64,000 nucleotides of DNA from the NCBI RefSeq assembly GCF_007559335.1, contig NZ_VMBG01000001.1:1922001-1986000 (forward strand). The letters are read 5' to 3'. Both the position numbers and the translations under genes were made by a program. The first letter of the stretch is position 1. Each line of letters starts with the position of its first letter. This stretch comes from Rariglobus hedericola. GTDB taxonomy: Bacteria > Verrucomicrobiota > Verrucomicrobiia > Opitutales > Opitutaceae. Shown in pieces: positions 43,135 through 51,619 of the stretch. The notes below the pieces were generated by a model. It saw nothing but the letters and a program-made list of their open reading frames with translations. It had not been told where the DNA came from and did not search any database.

Positions 43135-43991
43135 TGCCCCGGTCTCCCATGCGTTCGCTTTTCTTCGCCCTCACTGCGCTTGCCTGCATCGCCCCTGCGT
43201 TGCGCGCACAAACACCTCCGCCCGCTCACATCGTTCCGGTTGTATTCAAACTCGACGACGTCCGCACCAACGACAGCGGCTACCTCTCCGACCGCTGGCG
43301 GAAACTGCTCCCGCTCGTCCGTGAACGCCAGATCAAGCTCTCCCTCGGCGTCATCGCCAACTCCCTCGAAAATCCCAAGCCCGCCTACATCGCCTGGTTA
43401 AAGGAAATGCACGCCACCGGCCTCGTGGAATTCTGGTTTCACGGCTACGACCACGGCGTCCGCAAGGTCGGCGACGTCGAAGCCGCCGAGTTTACCGCCC
43501 TCACCTACGGGGAGCAGAAGGAGCGTTTCGATAAATCCCAGAAACTCGCGCAGGAAAAACTCGGCTTCACCTTCCAGACCTTCGGCCCTCCCGGCGGCGG
43601 AAAACTCGCCGCCACCGATGCCGATCTCGACGCCACGGCCAGGGTCCTCACCGACGATCCGTCGATGAAGGTCTGGCTCTATCCCTCACCCATCGACGCA
43701 CGCGGCGAAAAGCTCAACGCCGCCGGCAAGGTCACCGTCCTTGATCGCGTATGGGCCGTGAACATAGAGCAACCGCTCTTCGTTCCCAATTCCGAAAAAT
43801 TCATCGCCGGCTACAACAAGCACGCCGCCAATCGCCGCTACTTCATCCTTCAGGGCCACGCCAACAAGTGGGATGAACCCCGCTGGGCCGAGTTCCTGAA
43901 GATCGTGGACTACATCACCCAAAACAAAATCCCGACCCTGCTTCCGACCGAACTCGCCGCTTCGCTGAAGACCTCCGCATCCAAGAACTGA
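43134..43991 (+). CDS. Secreted NodB-fold deacetylase-like protein, short form (cluster D)
   Basis: 285 residues: signal peptide (1-25), NodB-like domain with D41-D42 (FKLDDV) and H103/H107 (FHGYDH). FGPPGGG and DARGEKLNAAGKV match the short copy of cluster C. It has no carbohydrate-binding domain. QGHANKWDE replaces the usual QGHP. An internal ATG at 43149 is an alternative start. Substrate unknown. Confidence 0.8.
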   Translation: MPRSPMRSLFFALTALACIAPALRAQTPPPAHIVPVVFKLDDVRTNDSGYLSDRWRKLLPLVRERQIKLSLGVIANSLENPKPAYIAWLKEMHATGLVEFWFHGYDHGVRKVGDVEAAEFTALTYGEQKERFDKSQKLAQEKLGFTFQTFGPPGGGKLAATDADLDATARVLTDDPSMKVWLYPSPIDARGEKLNAAGKVTVLDRVWAVNIEQPLFVPNSEKFIAGYNKHAANRRYFILQGHANKWDEPRWAEFLKIVDYITQNKIPTLLPTELAASLKTSASKN

Positions 43992-44009
43992 CCCCACATC
44001 CTTTAAAAA

Positions 44010-45203
44010 ATGAAGACCTCCCTCCACCCGCTTTCACTCGTTTTACTGTCAGCCATCACGGCCCTCTCCGCCCACGCAGCCAATCTCGCATGGAGTCCTT
44101 CCGGCACGTTCGGAGGCACCGTCAGCGCCCCCACCGGATCCGGCGGCGCCGGGACTTGGGACACCACCAGCGCATTTTGGAGCAACAGCTCCGGCGTCGT
44201 CGCCTGGAATAATGCCAACGGAGACACCGCTATCTTTGGCGGCACCGCTGCCACCGTCACACTCGGGTCAGACATCACGGTCAATGACATCACGATCACT
44301 CCCGCCAGCTACGTTATAGCCAGAGACACCGGCAACGCTTTTTCTCTAAATGTAACCGGCACCATCACCAATGCTAATGCCGCAACCATCACCGCCAAAC
44401 TCAGCGGATCTAGCGGGCTCACCAAATCCGGCATCGGCACCTTGGGCCTCTTTGGGACGGTGGCCAATACCTACACCGGCAACACCGTGATCAATGCCGG
44501 CACCTTGCAGCCACGCGCCAACGGAGCACTTCCCACGGGAACGACCGTCATCATCGGCACCGGAACCAACGTCGCCACCTTGGACGTGCGAGTGAGTCAA
44601 ACCATCGCCGGCCTGACCACCGGAGGCACCGGTGCCGCTACGGTCACCAATAATCAGACCAACGGCACCACCACATTGACCGTAAGCTCCACCAGCACCG
44701 ACTCCACCTTCAGCGGTGTTATCAAGGACGGCGACGCCACGAAATTTATCGCCCTCACCAAGTCCGGCTCCAGCACGTTCACACTCACCGGCGCCAACAC
44801 TTACTCTGGCGCCACCACCGTTAACGCCGGCACCCTCGCCACCGGCTCCACCGGCACATTTGGCGGAGGCAATGTCTCCGTTGCCGCCGGTGCCGCGCTC
44901 ACCTTTGGCAACAACGCCTCGATCGGTGATCTTAAAGCCCTCACCTTCGCCAGCACGTCCTCCATCGCGCTCAATTTCACGGGGGCCGAAACCGTCGGCT
45001 CGGTCTTTAATTCCGTCACCGCCACGTTTCTGGCCGACGGCACCTACGACGCCACCGGCCTCAACAACTTCTTCGGCGTATCGGCGTTCTCGGGCACCGG
45101 TTCCCTCACCGTCTCCGCGATCCCCGAGCCCGCCACCGTCGCGATGCTCGCCGGTCTCGCCGGTCTCGGACTCGCCGCCACTCGCCGCCGTCGCCACGCC
45201 TGA
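44010..45203 (+). CDS. PEP-CTERM surface protein with beta-strand repeats, cluster D
   Basis: 397 residues. Signal peptide 1-24 (ending AHAA), then NLAWSPSGTFGGTVSAPTG and GTWDTTSAFWSN. PATR-like repeats (GLTKSGIGTLGLFGTVANTYTGN; KSGSSTFTLTGANTYSGAT). The tail AIPEPATVAMLAGLAGLGLAATRRRRHA is a PEP-CTERM signal with PEPAT instead of PEPST. 18 nt after the deacetylase, so it is part of the operon. Confidence 0.9.
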   Translation: MKTSLHPLSLVLLSAITALSAHAANLAWSPSGTFGGTVSAPTGSGGAGTWDTTSAFWSNSSGVVAWNNANGDTAIFGGTAATVTLGSDITVNDITITPASYVIARDTGNAFSLNVTGTITNANAATITAKLSGSSGLTKSGIGTLGLFGTVANTYTGNTVINAGTLQPRANGALPTGTTVIIGTGTNVATLDVRVSQTIAGLTTGGTGAATVTNNQTNGTTTLTVSSTSTDSTFSGVIKDGDATKFIALTKSGSSTFTLTGANTYSGATTVNAGTLATGSTGTFGGGNVSVAAGAALTFGNNASIGDLKALTFASTSSIALNFTGAETVGSVFNSVTATFLADGTYDATGLNNFFGVSAFSGTGSLTVSAIPEPATVAMLAGLAGLGLAATRRRRHA

Positions 45204-45223
45204 GCCGTCCTCGTTCGCCGACG

Positions 45224-46285
45224 ATGCACGTGCTTCCTCAAGTCGATAGCTCCCCTTCACTCCCCCGCACGAAGCGGGTCTTTTTCGCGCTTAACGATTA
45301 CGAGCGCCGCGTATTTTTCCCCGAATATCTCGCGGCCGAGCTCGACGCGCTCAACGGCGAAGCTCACTGGCGCACCGACGAACTTCCTTCACCTGCTTAC
45401 TGGCAGACGATGATGCAGGAACTGCAACCAGACGTGATCGTCTCGTGCTGGTCCACGCCGGCCGTCCCATTCTCTCTCGCCAACGCCGGTTCTCCGCTGG
45501 CCTACGTCTGCCATCTGGTCGGCTCCGTTCGCAATCTCGTGCCGCGCACCTTTCTCGAACGTGGCGGTCTTCTTACCAACTGGGGCGACATCGCCGGTAA
45601 AACCGTCGCCGAACACGCCTTGCTGCTCGCCCTCGCCGCCTTGCGCAACCAACCCGGCTGGCGCCCGATCATCAACGGCCCAAAGGCCGTTCCCTGGCGT
45701 TCCGGCACCATGCGCCTGCAACCCCGCTCCCTTTACGGGCGTCGGGTCGGCATCCACGGCTTCGGCCATGTTGCCCGCGCGCTCATACGTCTGCTCCAAC
45801 CGTTTGATGTCGAAATCTCCGCCTACTCCGCAGGTGTCCCCACCGGCTTGATGCGCTCCGCCGGTGTCACCCCTTTCACTTCATTGCTCGAACTCGCCAC
45901 ACGCAGTGAAGTGTTTTTCGATTGCGAGGCACTCACCCCGCAAAGCACCGCCAGTATCAACGCGACCGTGCTCGCCGCGCTCCCCGATGATGCCGTCTTC
46001 GTCAACGTCGGACGCGGCCCCGTCGTCGATGAACCAGCGTTGGTGCGTGAAGCCGCTAGCGGACGCATCCAGGTCGCGCTCGATGTCGTCTGCAAAGAGC
46101 CCATTGATCCCGCCTCACCGCTGGCCTCGCTGCCCGGAGTGATTCTTTCGCCGCATATCGGTGGCCCCACATTCGACCATTTCCCCCACTGCGGACAACG
46201 CGCCTTGGAAAATCTCGCCCGCTATCTTCGCGGCGAATCGCCGGAAGCCTTGATCACCCCCGAGCTCTACGACCGCTCCACCTGA
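45224..46285 (+). CDS. D-2-hydroxyacid dehydrogenase family protein (copy 3)
   Basis: 353 residues, cytoplasmic. HGFGHVARAL Rossmann motif, Arg in VNVGRGPVVDE, Glu in VVCKEP, His in LSPHIGGPT. The cofactor strand reads ISAYSAG, without Asp. It starts 20 nt after the PEP-CTERM gene, the equivalent of the position at the end of cluster A. Its repeated occurrence with the cassette suggests a role in catabolism of the released sugar. Confidence 0.87.
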   Translation: MHVLPQVDSSPSLPRTKRVFFALNDYERRVFFPEYLAAELDALNGEAHWRTDELPSPAYWQTMMQELQPDVIVSCWSTPAVPFSLANAGSPLAYVCHLVGSVRNLVPRTFLERGGLLTNWGDIAGKTVAEHALLLALAALRNQPGWRPIINGPKAVPWRSGTMRLQPRSLYGRRVGIHGFGHVARALIRLLQPFDVEISAYSAGVPTGLMRSAGVTPFTSLLELATRSEVFFDCEALTPQSTASINATVLAALPDDAVFVNVGRGPVVDEPALVREAASGRIQVALDVVCKEPIDPASPLASLPGVILSPHIGGPTFDHFPHCGQRALENLARYLRGESPEALITPELYDRST

Positions 46286-46347
46286 ACGCCGTCCCGCGTT
46301 CCCCACACTTTGCTTTCGCACGCACTCCGCGTGTGCACGTCACCCCC

Positions 46348-48705
46348 ATGTCTGCCCCCATGAACACCCCCAAACATCCCCACCTCCGTAGAGCCCTTGT
46401 GGCACTGACGTTGTCCGCCCTGTTCACCACCGTTCCCGCCCGCGCCATCAACGCCATCGTCAACGACGCTTTCACCAGCGACACCGCCCCGTGGACTCTC
46501 CAGCGCGCCTCGGGCATCGGCATCGACGCCAACCTCACCAGCAGCCTCGGCTGGGGTCGCGTCATGATCGGCTACGGCGGCACCTCCAAGTCGCATGTGA
46601 ATCTTGAGCATACGCTCAGCCAGCCGCTCGTCACCAACGCCTACTACACCATCTCCTTCGACGCCTACTCCTCCGTCAACAAGTCGATCGACGTCCTCCT
46701 TCGCAACACCTCGGCGATCTACCACTCCTCCTACGGCGTGGCCCTCACGACCGCCCCCACCCATTTCAGCATTACTTACCAGCACACCGCGGCCACGACC
46801 ACGGATGTGGACCTCAGCTTCCGCATCGGCGGCAACACCGCCACCTTCTACGTGGACAACGTCGTCGTCACCCGTCAGGGCCAGACATCGTCGCTGATGA
46901 CCCGGACCTCCCCCACCGCCCCGTGGACCTTTCCCTCGGTTTCCGTTAACATCAACGGCACGTCCAACCCGGTCCAAACCAAGCCCTTCAAAGCCGACGC
47001 CTTCGACTTCTCCTACGCCGGCTACAACTACGGCGAACGCGAGATCTTCGTCGGCATCCCCACCGCCGCCGACAACCCCGCGTGCGTCCAAACTATCGTC
47101 GCCGCGCAGAACACCGACATCACGCAAAAAATCATCGACGCCATCGCCGCCTTGCCTGCCACCCTCGGCGGCACGGTGAATATTCCCGCAGGAAACTACT
47201 TCATCGGTGAAAACAAAATCGGCGACGCCATCGTCGTCTCGAAAAACAACGTCGTGATCAAGGGCGCCGGCATGGGCCTGACCATCCTCAACGTCCATCC
47301 CACTTATCATTCGGCCGCACTCGTCGCCGACCGGCAGGATGCGACTTTCGGAAAGGCCGTGATCAATTTCGTGCTGCCCTTGTCCAACGGCAACGACAGC
47401 GGCGACTGGATCAACGGCAACGTGCTAAGCAACGCCGCCTTCGTCACCGTGCCCATCCTCCTCGGTGACAAACTCATCACCGTATCCGATCCAAGCAACA
47501 CCCTCATCGAGGGCGCGACCGTCAACATCCGCCAGATCATGTGGCCCGCCTTCGTCGAGGCCAACGCCTATGTCGCCGGCGCCACCAAACCTTGGAAGTG
47601 GACGACCTACAACGCCGCGAACGAACCGCTCTTCAACGTTCCCAAATACGGCTTGAGCTACATTCGCAAGATCGAGAAGCGCGAGGGCAACGTCCTGACC
47701 CTCGACATCCCACTCCCCCATGCTCTCGACCCCGCCAACAAGGCAAATGCCACGGACAAAGGCATCACCGTCGTCCCCCGCGCCCTCTCCAACTTTGTGC
47801 AAAACTCCGGCCTGCAAGACCTGTCCTTCGCCGGAACCGCCGAGGACGGTGTCAGCAGCTCCGAGTCCTCCATGGGCACCACGGTCATGGCCACCGGCCT
47901 GATGAACGGTCTCTTCAAAAACGTGTCCGTCCTTAGTTTCCGCAGCCTCGGACTCGCCACGGGCTTCTCCGTCAACACGTCGTTCATCAACTGCTCCGTC
48001 AGCAACGCCGCCAACTGCGGCGGTGGCGGCGCCGGCTACGGCTTCTACATCCGCGGCCAGAATCTCCTCTATAAAAACTGCTTCGCCGACAACGTCCGCC
48101 ACGGCTACACCACCGCCGCCCCGCAGACGTCCAATATCGTCATCAAAAACTGCTCCGCCCTGAACTACCGGTTCAATACCGGGATCAACACCGGCGAGAC
48201 GGTTGACGACACGCACCTCCAATATTCCCACGGCATCCTCTGGGACAACCACTACTCCAAGGGCGCTGGCTTGATGATGGTCCATCGTGGCAATCAAAGC
48301 GGCCTCGCCTATCAGACCTGCGGCTGGGGCATCGTCTGGAATTACGAAAACGAGGGCATCAACCCCCTCAGCCCCACCGGCAACGACCTTCGTCGCAACC
48401 TGATTGGCATCACCCCCGGCCTCTTCGGCATCGTCGTCGGCGCACACTCCGCACACGGCCTCGGCCTCGTCACCAACGTCCAGAGCAAGACAAGTCCGGG
48501 CATCCGTGTGGCCGACAACTACACCCGCATCAACGGCGACAACATGCAGCCCGCTGACTGGGGCTCTGCCATTACCTCCGCAGCCGCCCAGGTCGGCGGC
48601 GGCTCCAAACGCGTCCTGTTCGAACACTCCGGCTCCCCCGTAGCCGAGTCGATCTACGACATCCAGTTCGCCCAACGCGCCAAAGTGCTGCCCCTCGTCC
48701 CGTAA
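46348..48705 (+). CDS. Secreted beta-helix protein with N-terminal carbohydrate-binding-like domain
   Basis: About 785 residues. Signal peptide (about 1-33), a CBM4/9-like domain (about 38-180: NDAFTSDTAPWTLQRASG... ATFYVDNVVVTRQ), then a pectate-lyase-3-type beta-helix (about 200-780: GGTVNIPAGNYFIGENKIG; NNVVIKGAGMGLTIL; GGGGAGYGFYIRGQNLLYKNC). It is a tandem paralog of the next gene, which lacks the N-terminal domain. Cys residues line successive coils (NCS, NCG, KNC), consistent with stacked beta-helix turns. Start chosen at ATG 46348; ATG 46360 is also possible. Confidence 0.8.
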   Translation: MSAPMNTPKHPHLRRALVALTLSALFTTVPARAINAIVNDAFTSDTAPWTLQRASGIGIDANLTSSLGWGRVMIGYGGTSKSHVNLEHTLSQPLVTNAYYTISFDAYSSVNKSIDVLLRNTSAIYHSSYGVALTTAPTHFSITYQHTAATTTDVDLSFRIGGNTATFYVDNVVVTRQGQTSSLMTRTSPTAPWTFPSVSVNINGTSNPVQTKPFKADAFDFSYAGYNYGEREIFVGIPTAADNPACVQTIVAAQNTDITQKIIDAIAALPATLGGTVNIPAGNYFIGENKIGDAIVVSKNNVVIKGAGMGLTILNVHPTYHSAALVADRQDATFGKAVINFVLPLSNGNDSGDWINGNVLSNAAFVTVPILLGDKLITVSDPSNTLIEGATVNIRQIMWPAFVEANAYVAGATKPWKWTTYNAANEPLFNVPKYGLSYIRKIEKREGNVLTLDIPLPHALDPANKANATDKGITVVPRALSNFVQNSGLQDLSFAGTAEDGVSSSESSMGTTVMATGLMNGLFKNVSVLSFRSLGLATGFSVNTSFINCSVSNAANCGGGGAGYGFYIRGQNLLYKNCFADNVRHGYTTAAPQTSNIVIKNCSALNYRFNTGINTGETVDDTHLQYSHGILWDNHYSKGAGLMMVHRGNQSGLAYQTCGWGIVWNYENEGINPLSPTGNDLRRNLIGITPGLFGIVVGAHSAHGLGLVTNVQSKTSPGIRVADNYTRINGDNMQPADWGSAITSAAAQVGGGSKRVLFEHSGSPVAESIYDIQFAQRAKVLPLVP

Positions 48706-48720
48706 TTATCCAAGCTGCCC

Positions 48721-48750
48721 GTAGGGGCGCGCCTAGTGCGCGCCCGCTCA
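48721..48750. repeat. REP-like palindromic element
   Basis: GTAGGGGCGCGCCTAGTGCGCGCCCGCTCA, stem GGGCGCGC (48725-48732) / GCGCGCCC (48738-48745), loop CTAGT. It lies in the 58-nt gap between the two tandem beta-helix genes. Confidence 0.75.
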
Positions 48751-48763
48751 GTCTCCTCCACCC

Positions 48764-50524
48764 ATGAAACACCGCCCGCTCCCGTCCTTCGCCTTCACCG
48801 CTTTCGTCCGCCTCGGACTGATCGCCTTGCTCGCCCTCGGGAGCGGGCTCTTTGCCGCCAACTCCCAACTGCTCGTTAAAAAACCCGACGGCTCCTGGAA
48901 TTTCCCCACGCTCACAGTCGGCGGAAAATCTTGGAACGCCGGCACCTTCGATTTCTCCTACGCCGGCTACCACTACGGCGAACGCGAAGACCTCACCGGC
49001 ATTCCCGCCGCCACGCAGACGATCTCCGCTGCCGCCAACGAGGATATCACCGACAAACTCAACGCCGCCCTCGCCGCGCTTCCTTCCGGCGGCACCGTAA
49101 TTATTCCCGCCGGCACCTTCCGCATCGGCACCGGCGGAAAGTCCGTCAACGTCACCACTGACAACACCGTGATCAAAGGCGCCGGCATCGGTCGCACCAC
49201 GCTCCAAGTGGACGCTACCTACCACGCCGCCGAAGCCGCCGCCGACCGCCAGAACGCCGCGTTCGGCACCGGCGTCGTCAATTTCCAAAAAGCCGAAAGC
49301 TCCTCGTGGCACTACGCCCGCGCCACCGGCGGAACCACCGTGAAGTCTCCGGTCACGCTCGGCACGCGCACGCTCACCGTCGCCAGCGCCGCCGCGCTCA
49401 ACGTCGGCGATCAAATCGTCATCCGCCAGATCATGTCGGAAAAATTCGTCCGCCAAAACGCCTTCAATCCCGCCAAGGCCCCGCGCGCGCTCCGCTGGAC
49501 CAACTACGATTCCGACAACCAGCCCAAGTTCACCGACGCCAGCCACGCCTTCGCCTTCCTCCGCTGCATCGTAGCCAAAAAAGGCGACGCCCTCCTCCTT
49601 GATGTGCCCATCCCCCGCGACCTCGATCCGGCCGAGATGGCCGTCACCGTCTCGCCGCTCTCCGTCGAACTCCTTCGCAATTGCGGACTCCAAGACCTCA
49701 CCTTCACCGCCGCACCCGAGGAAGGCGTGACCACTCCCGAGTCCGACATCGGCACCACCGTCGCCATCAAGGGCCTCCACAACGGTCTTTTCAAAAACGT
49801 CGAGATCGCATCCTTCCGCACCCAGGCGTTCATGACTTCGCACTCGGTCAACGTCACGTTTCTCAACTGCATCGCCGCCAACGCGCACAACAGCGGCGGC
49901 GGCGGTTCCGGCTACGGCTTCTACATCAAGGGACAAAACCTCCTCTACAAAAACTGCACCGCCAGCCAGACGCGCCACGGCTTCACTACCGCCGCGCCGC
50001 AGACCAGCAACATCGTTATCAAGGGCTGCAAATCCCTCGACTCGCGCTTCAACACCGACATCACCACCGGCGAATGTGTGGACGACACGCACCTCAAATA
50101 CGCCTACGCCATCCTCTGGGATAATCATTACTCCAAAGAGTCCGGCCTGCTCATGGTGAATCGCGGCACGCTCAGCGGCGACGCCTACGAAACCTGCGGC
50201 TGGGCCATCGTCTGGAACTACGAAAGCGCCGGCCTTAACACCCGGAGTTCAACCAACAACGATCTCCGCCGCAACCTGGTCGGCGTCACGCCCGCCGAAT
50301 TTGGAATCGTAGTCGGTGCCCACGCCACCACCGGCCCCGACGGCATCCGCGTGCAAGACGGCTACGCCCGTTTTCCCGCCACCACCCAAGGCACCCGAAT
50401 CACCACACCCGATCTTCAGGTCGGCCCCGTCTCCAAACGCGTCCTCTTCGAACTCACCGGCCAACCCGTCACCGGATCGATCTACGACATCCAGCTCGCC
50501 CAGCGAGCCAGGTTGCTGCCTTGA
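48764..50524 (+). CDS. Secreted right-handed beta-helix protein, pectate-lyase-3-like (tandem paralog)
   Basis: 586 residues with a signal peptide (about 1-31). SGGTVIIPAGTFRIG cap, NTVIKGAGIGRTTLQ, then coils including GGGGSGYGFYIKGQNLLYKNC and HGFTTAAPQTSNIVIKGCKSLD. Nearly colinear with the C-terminal two thirds of the preceding protein, including the SIYDIQxAQRA ending. A family of extracellular lyases or hydrolases for uronic polymers is expected; catalytic residues cannot be named safely. Confidence 0.82.
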   Translation: MKHRPLPSFAFTAFVRLGLIALLALGSGLFAANSQLLVKKPDGSWNFPTLTVGGKSWNAGTFDFSYAGYHYGEREDLTGIPAATQTISAAANEDITDKLNAALAALPSGGTVIIPAGTFRIGTGGKSVNVTTDNTVIKGAGIGRTTLQVDATYHAAEAAADRQNAAFGTGVVNFQKAESSSWHYARATGGTTVKSPVTLGTRTLTVASAAALNVGDQIVIRQIMSEKFVRQNAFNPAKAPRALRWTNYDSDNQPKFTDASHAFAFLRCIVAKKGDALLLDVPIPRDLDPAEMAVTVSPLSVELLRNCGLQDLTFTAAPEEGVTTPESDIGTTVAIKGLHNGLFKNVEIASFRTQAFMTSHSVNVTFLNCIAANAHNSGGGGSGYGFYIKGQNLLYKNCTASQTRHGFTTAAPQTSNIVIKGCKSLDSRFNTDITTGECVDDTHLKYAYAILWDNHYSKESGLLMVNRGTLSGDAYETCGWAIVWNYESAGLNTRSSTNNDLRRNLVGVTPAEFGIVVGAHATTGPDGIRVQDGYARFPATTQGTRITTPDLQVGPVSKRVLFELTGQPVTGSIYDIQLAQRARLLP

Positions 50525-50612
50525 GTCGCATTCCGCGCCGATCTCAGTCGTGCTATTGAATGACATGGAAAAGCGTTCCCGCCCGCGAAAAAATCGCCCA
50601 ATGTGCGGGTGT

Positions 50613-51464
50613 ATGCACCCCCTGCGCCCCGTCCGTTTACTGGCGATCTCCGCCTTTCTTTTCACCGCCTGCCTGCAGGCCCAGAACATTCTCTTCGTCG
50701 GGAATAGTTTCACCTTCGTCCCCAGCCCGCTCGACATCGGCACCGTCACCGATCTGAACGCAGGCAAACCAGGCGGCGTCCCCGCCATCTTCGAGGTCCT
50801 CGCTGTCGCCGGCGGTAAAACCCCGACGGTCTCCATGGAAACCGTCGGTGGAAAAACCCTTCAGTTTCACTACGAAACCAAAAGGGAGCTCATCGATAAA
50901 GCGTGGGACATCGTCATTCTCCAGGATTACAGCACCGGCCCTATTCCCGAGGCGAACGGCGGCACCAAGTCCTTCGATTCCTTCCGCGCCCACGTGCCGA
51001 AACTCAAAGAGTTGTTCACCGCCCAAAACCCCAAGGTCAAAATCTGGCTCTACGAAACCTGGGCGCGTCCAGATGTCGTCATGAAGGGCCGCTTCGCCAC
51101 TATCGAGGACATGCAGGCCGGCCTGCGCTCCGCCTACTCGGCTGCCGCCAAGGACAACGCCCTGCAAGGCTGGGTCCCCGTGGGCGACACGTTCCTCGCC
51201 GCGGTAAAACAAGGTCTCGCCGACAACCCCGCCACACCCGACTCCGAGGGGCCGCTCAAAATCTGGGGCAAGGACAATTACCACCAGAGCGCCATCGGTG
51301 CCTACATCTCCGCGTTGCTCTTCTACGGACGCATCTACGACGCCGACCCGCGCGACCTCCCGTCCGACAACGCCGCCGCCGTTCGCATCAAGCTCTCCAC
51401 CGAAGACAGCAAAAAACTCCAAGCCCTCGCCTGGGAGCAGCTACAACTCGTGAAGCAACCCTGA
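50613..51464 (+). CDS. Secreted SGNH-like hydrolase, DUF4886 family (paralog)
   Basis: About 283 residues. The N-terminal hydrophobic segment (LLAISAFLFTACLQA) could be a signal peptide or a lipoprotein signal (FTAC). NILFVGNSFTFVPSP carries the GNSF nucleophile block, WDIVILQDYSTGP the second block, and KDNYHQSAIGAY the His. It probably deacylates polysaccharides. Start uncertain: ATG 50565, 50601 and 50613 are all in frame; 50613 gives the cleanest signal peptide. Confidence 0.78.
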   Translation: MHPLRPVRLLAISAFLFTACLQAQNILFVGNSFTFVPSPLDIGTVTDLNAGKPGGVPAIFEVLAVAGGKTPTVSMETVGGKTLQFHYETKRELIDKAWDIVILQDYSTGPIPEANGGTKSFDSFRAHVPKLKELFTAQNPKVKIWLYETWARPDVVMKGRFATIEDMQAGLRSAYSAAAKDNALQGWVPVGDTFLAAVKQGLADNPATPDSEGPLKIWGKDNYHQSAIGAYISALLFYGRIYDADPRDLPSDNAAAVRIKLSTEDSKKLQALAWEQLQLVKQP

Positions 51465-51487
51465 GCGTTAAGAGTTATACGGAGGGC

Positions 51488-51515
51488 GGGCGCCTTCCGC
51501 CTCGCTAAGGCGCCC
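51488..51515. repeat. Palindromic intergenic element
   Basis: GGGCGCCTT (51488-51496) and AAGGCGCCC (51507-51515) form a perfect 9-bp stem inside GGAGGGCGGGCGCCTTCCGCC. It resembles but is not identical to the REP-like elements at 23152 and 24429, and has no T-run for a terminator. Confidence 0.5.
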
Positions 51516-51619
51516 CATTCTATTGTGAGAACGTAGCCATCCTTCCGGTTTTTATCCGAGTGGCTAGGGTGTGGATACGCTCCGAGTTACCCCTTGGAAA
51601 CCCTCCACCCCTTCCGGCC

